Assembly: GCA_949286835.1 (NCBI GenBank)
Contig: CASEDP010000006.1
Location: 1 to 64,000, forward strand
Length of the DNA: 64,000 bases
Source: an uncultured Clostridia bacterium
GTDB taxonomy: Bacteria; Bacillota; Clostridia; Christensenellales; Borkfalkiaceae
Reading direction: 5' to 3'
Of the stretch, positions 63,749-64,000 are shown piece by piece. The notes beneath the pieces are model-generated. The model was given only the letters and a program-made list of their open reading frames with translations, made no database searches and was not told the origin of the DNA. The position numbers and the translations under genes were made by a program. The first letter of the stretch is position 1, and each line of letters opens with the position of its first letter.

Positions 63749-64000
63749 TTACCTTTTGTATGCAAAGAAATTTATCCTCTCCGCCTTGTCGCCGCCGAGG
63801 TGCCCCTCGGTTTCGACGCGGCAAAAGCCCGCCTCTTTGAGAAGAGCTATAATGTCCTCCTCCCTGTGGGCGTACTGGAAATGCGTCTCCTCGAACCTGT
63901 CGTATGCGCCGTCCGCGCGGCGGACGAAGAAGGTGAGCTCCATTTTCACGCCCTCCTCCGTCTGCGTATTGAACCACAGGTACGAGATGTCCTCCCCGTC
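63749..64000 (-). CDS. SAM-dependent methyltransferase (C-terminal part, runs off the end)
   Basis: Only the last 83 residues are in the window, continuing to 64000 in frame (starts DGEDISYLWFNTQTEEG). The segment LTFFVRRADGAYDRFEETHF followed by QYAHREEDIIALLKEAGF matches the C-terminal half of class I methyltransferases of the kind common in Clostridia. The SAM-binding motifs lie outside the window, so the class is inferred from the C-terminus alone. It ends 5 nt before hslO and is probably the first gene of the hslO-TPR-HEAT unit. Confidence 0.75.
   Translation of the reverse strand, partial: DGEDISYLWFNTQTEEGVKMELTFFVRRADGAYDRFEETHFQYAHREEDIIALLKEAGFCRVETEGHLGGDKAERINFFAYKR

Noticed and set aside
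63744..63977. Long N-terminal extension of Hsp33
   Set aside because: The sequence from 63744 to 63977 is an out-of-frame read of the upstream methyltransferase gene (Arg/Gly rich). The family start and ribosome site fit the ATG at 63743.

Overview
The window reads as a stretch of chromosome from an anaerobic, endospore-forming Gram-positive bacterium, most likely an uncultured member of the class Clostridia. Supporting signs are spoVAD, spoVAE, yunB and CotF-type coat genes; the anaerobic tyrosine-dependent thiazole route (ThiH rather than ThiO); a two-subunit oxygen-sensitive class I fumarase; ECF-type vitamin uptake; clear Shine-Dalgarno sites (AGGAGG); consensus sigma-A promoters; and Firmicutes-style control by SAM, TPP and cobalamin riboswitches, a T-box and a BirA operator. 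I saw no prophage, insertion sequence, CRISPR array, rRNA or tRNA. Nearly all the content is housekeeping.

Layout. 1-6.1 kb: unknown membrane protein, ABC-F ATPase and radical SAM gene on the minus strand, divergent from a SAM-riboswitch-controlled metK-comF pair. 6.1-16.8 kb: tandem-XRE regulator, an orphan 62-aa gene, then minus-strand ligA, pcrA, rpsU, a DUF378 gene, hpt, tilS, a malic enzyme and a double FMN-binding lipoprotein. 16.8-25.8 kb: a single-chain ABC/FtsX exporter, gltX, a ThrE-type exporter, and two degV genes flanking a membrane-anchored XRE regulator. 25.9-33.3 kb: a nearly complete thiamine operon (thiS-F-G-H-tenI-thiE-HAD-thiD-thiC) behind a TPP riboswitch. 33.3-44.3 kb: uppP, a PrsA/SurA-like lipoprotein, mfd, pth and prs, then tadA, an M14 peptidase, rlmH and a CPBP protease. 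44.3-49.8 kb: fumarase subunits and a T-box-led pheS/pheT. 49.9-53.6 kb: sporulation genes, a hemolysin III family gene and bioY. 53.6-55.4 kb: a cobalamin riboswitch followed by a DUF4430 lipoprotein and an ECF S-component, a candidate vitamin B12 uptake pair. 55.4-59.5 kb: pfkB, mtnN-luxS, ung, apgM. 59.7-64 kb: coat genes, then a HEAT/TPR/Hsp33 operon and a methyltransferase that runs off the end.

How the genes connect. metK makes SAM, and mtnN plus luxS recycle the S-adenosylhomocysteine left after methyl transfer. The thiamine operon makes and joins both halves of thiamine phosphate. bioY and the B12-regulated pair import vitamins. The prs-pth-mfd-foldase order matches the conserved Firmicutes arrangement.

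The main unexpected observation is a promoter rule. At several genes (radical SAM, tilS, the XRE-TM regulator, the CPBP protease, bioY, mtnN, and probably fumA and yunB) a good -10 hexamer ends only 6-8 nt before the start codon and there is no Shine-Dalgarno sequence. This predicts leaderless mRNAs. Other observations worth a check are the B12-regulated DUF4430/ECF pair, a TenI homologue whose usual catalytic His position is Asn, a HAD phosphatase inside the thiamine operon, a Gly/Tyr/Arg-rich linker in PcrA, a structured gap between pheS and pheT, and a shared CTCTAC/GTAGAG dyad at two loci.
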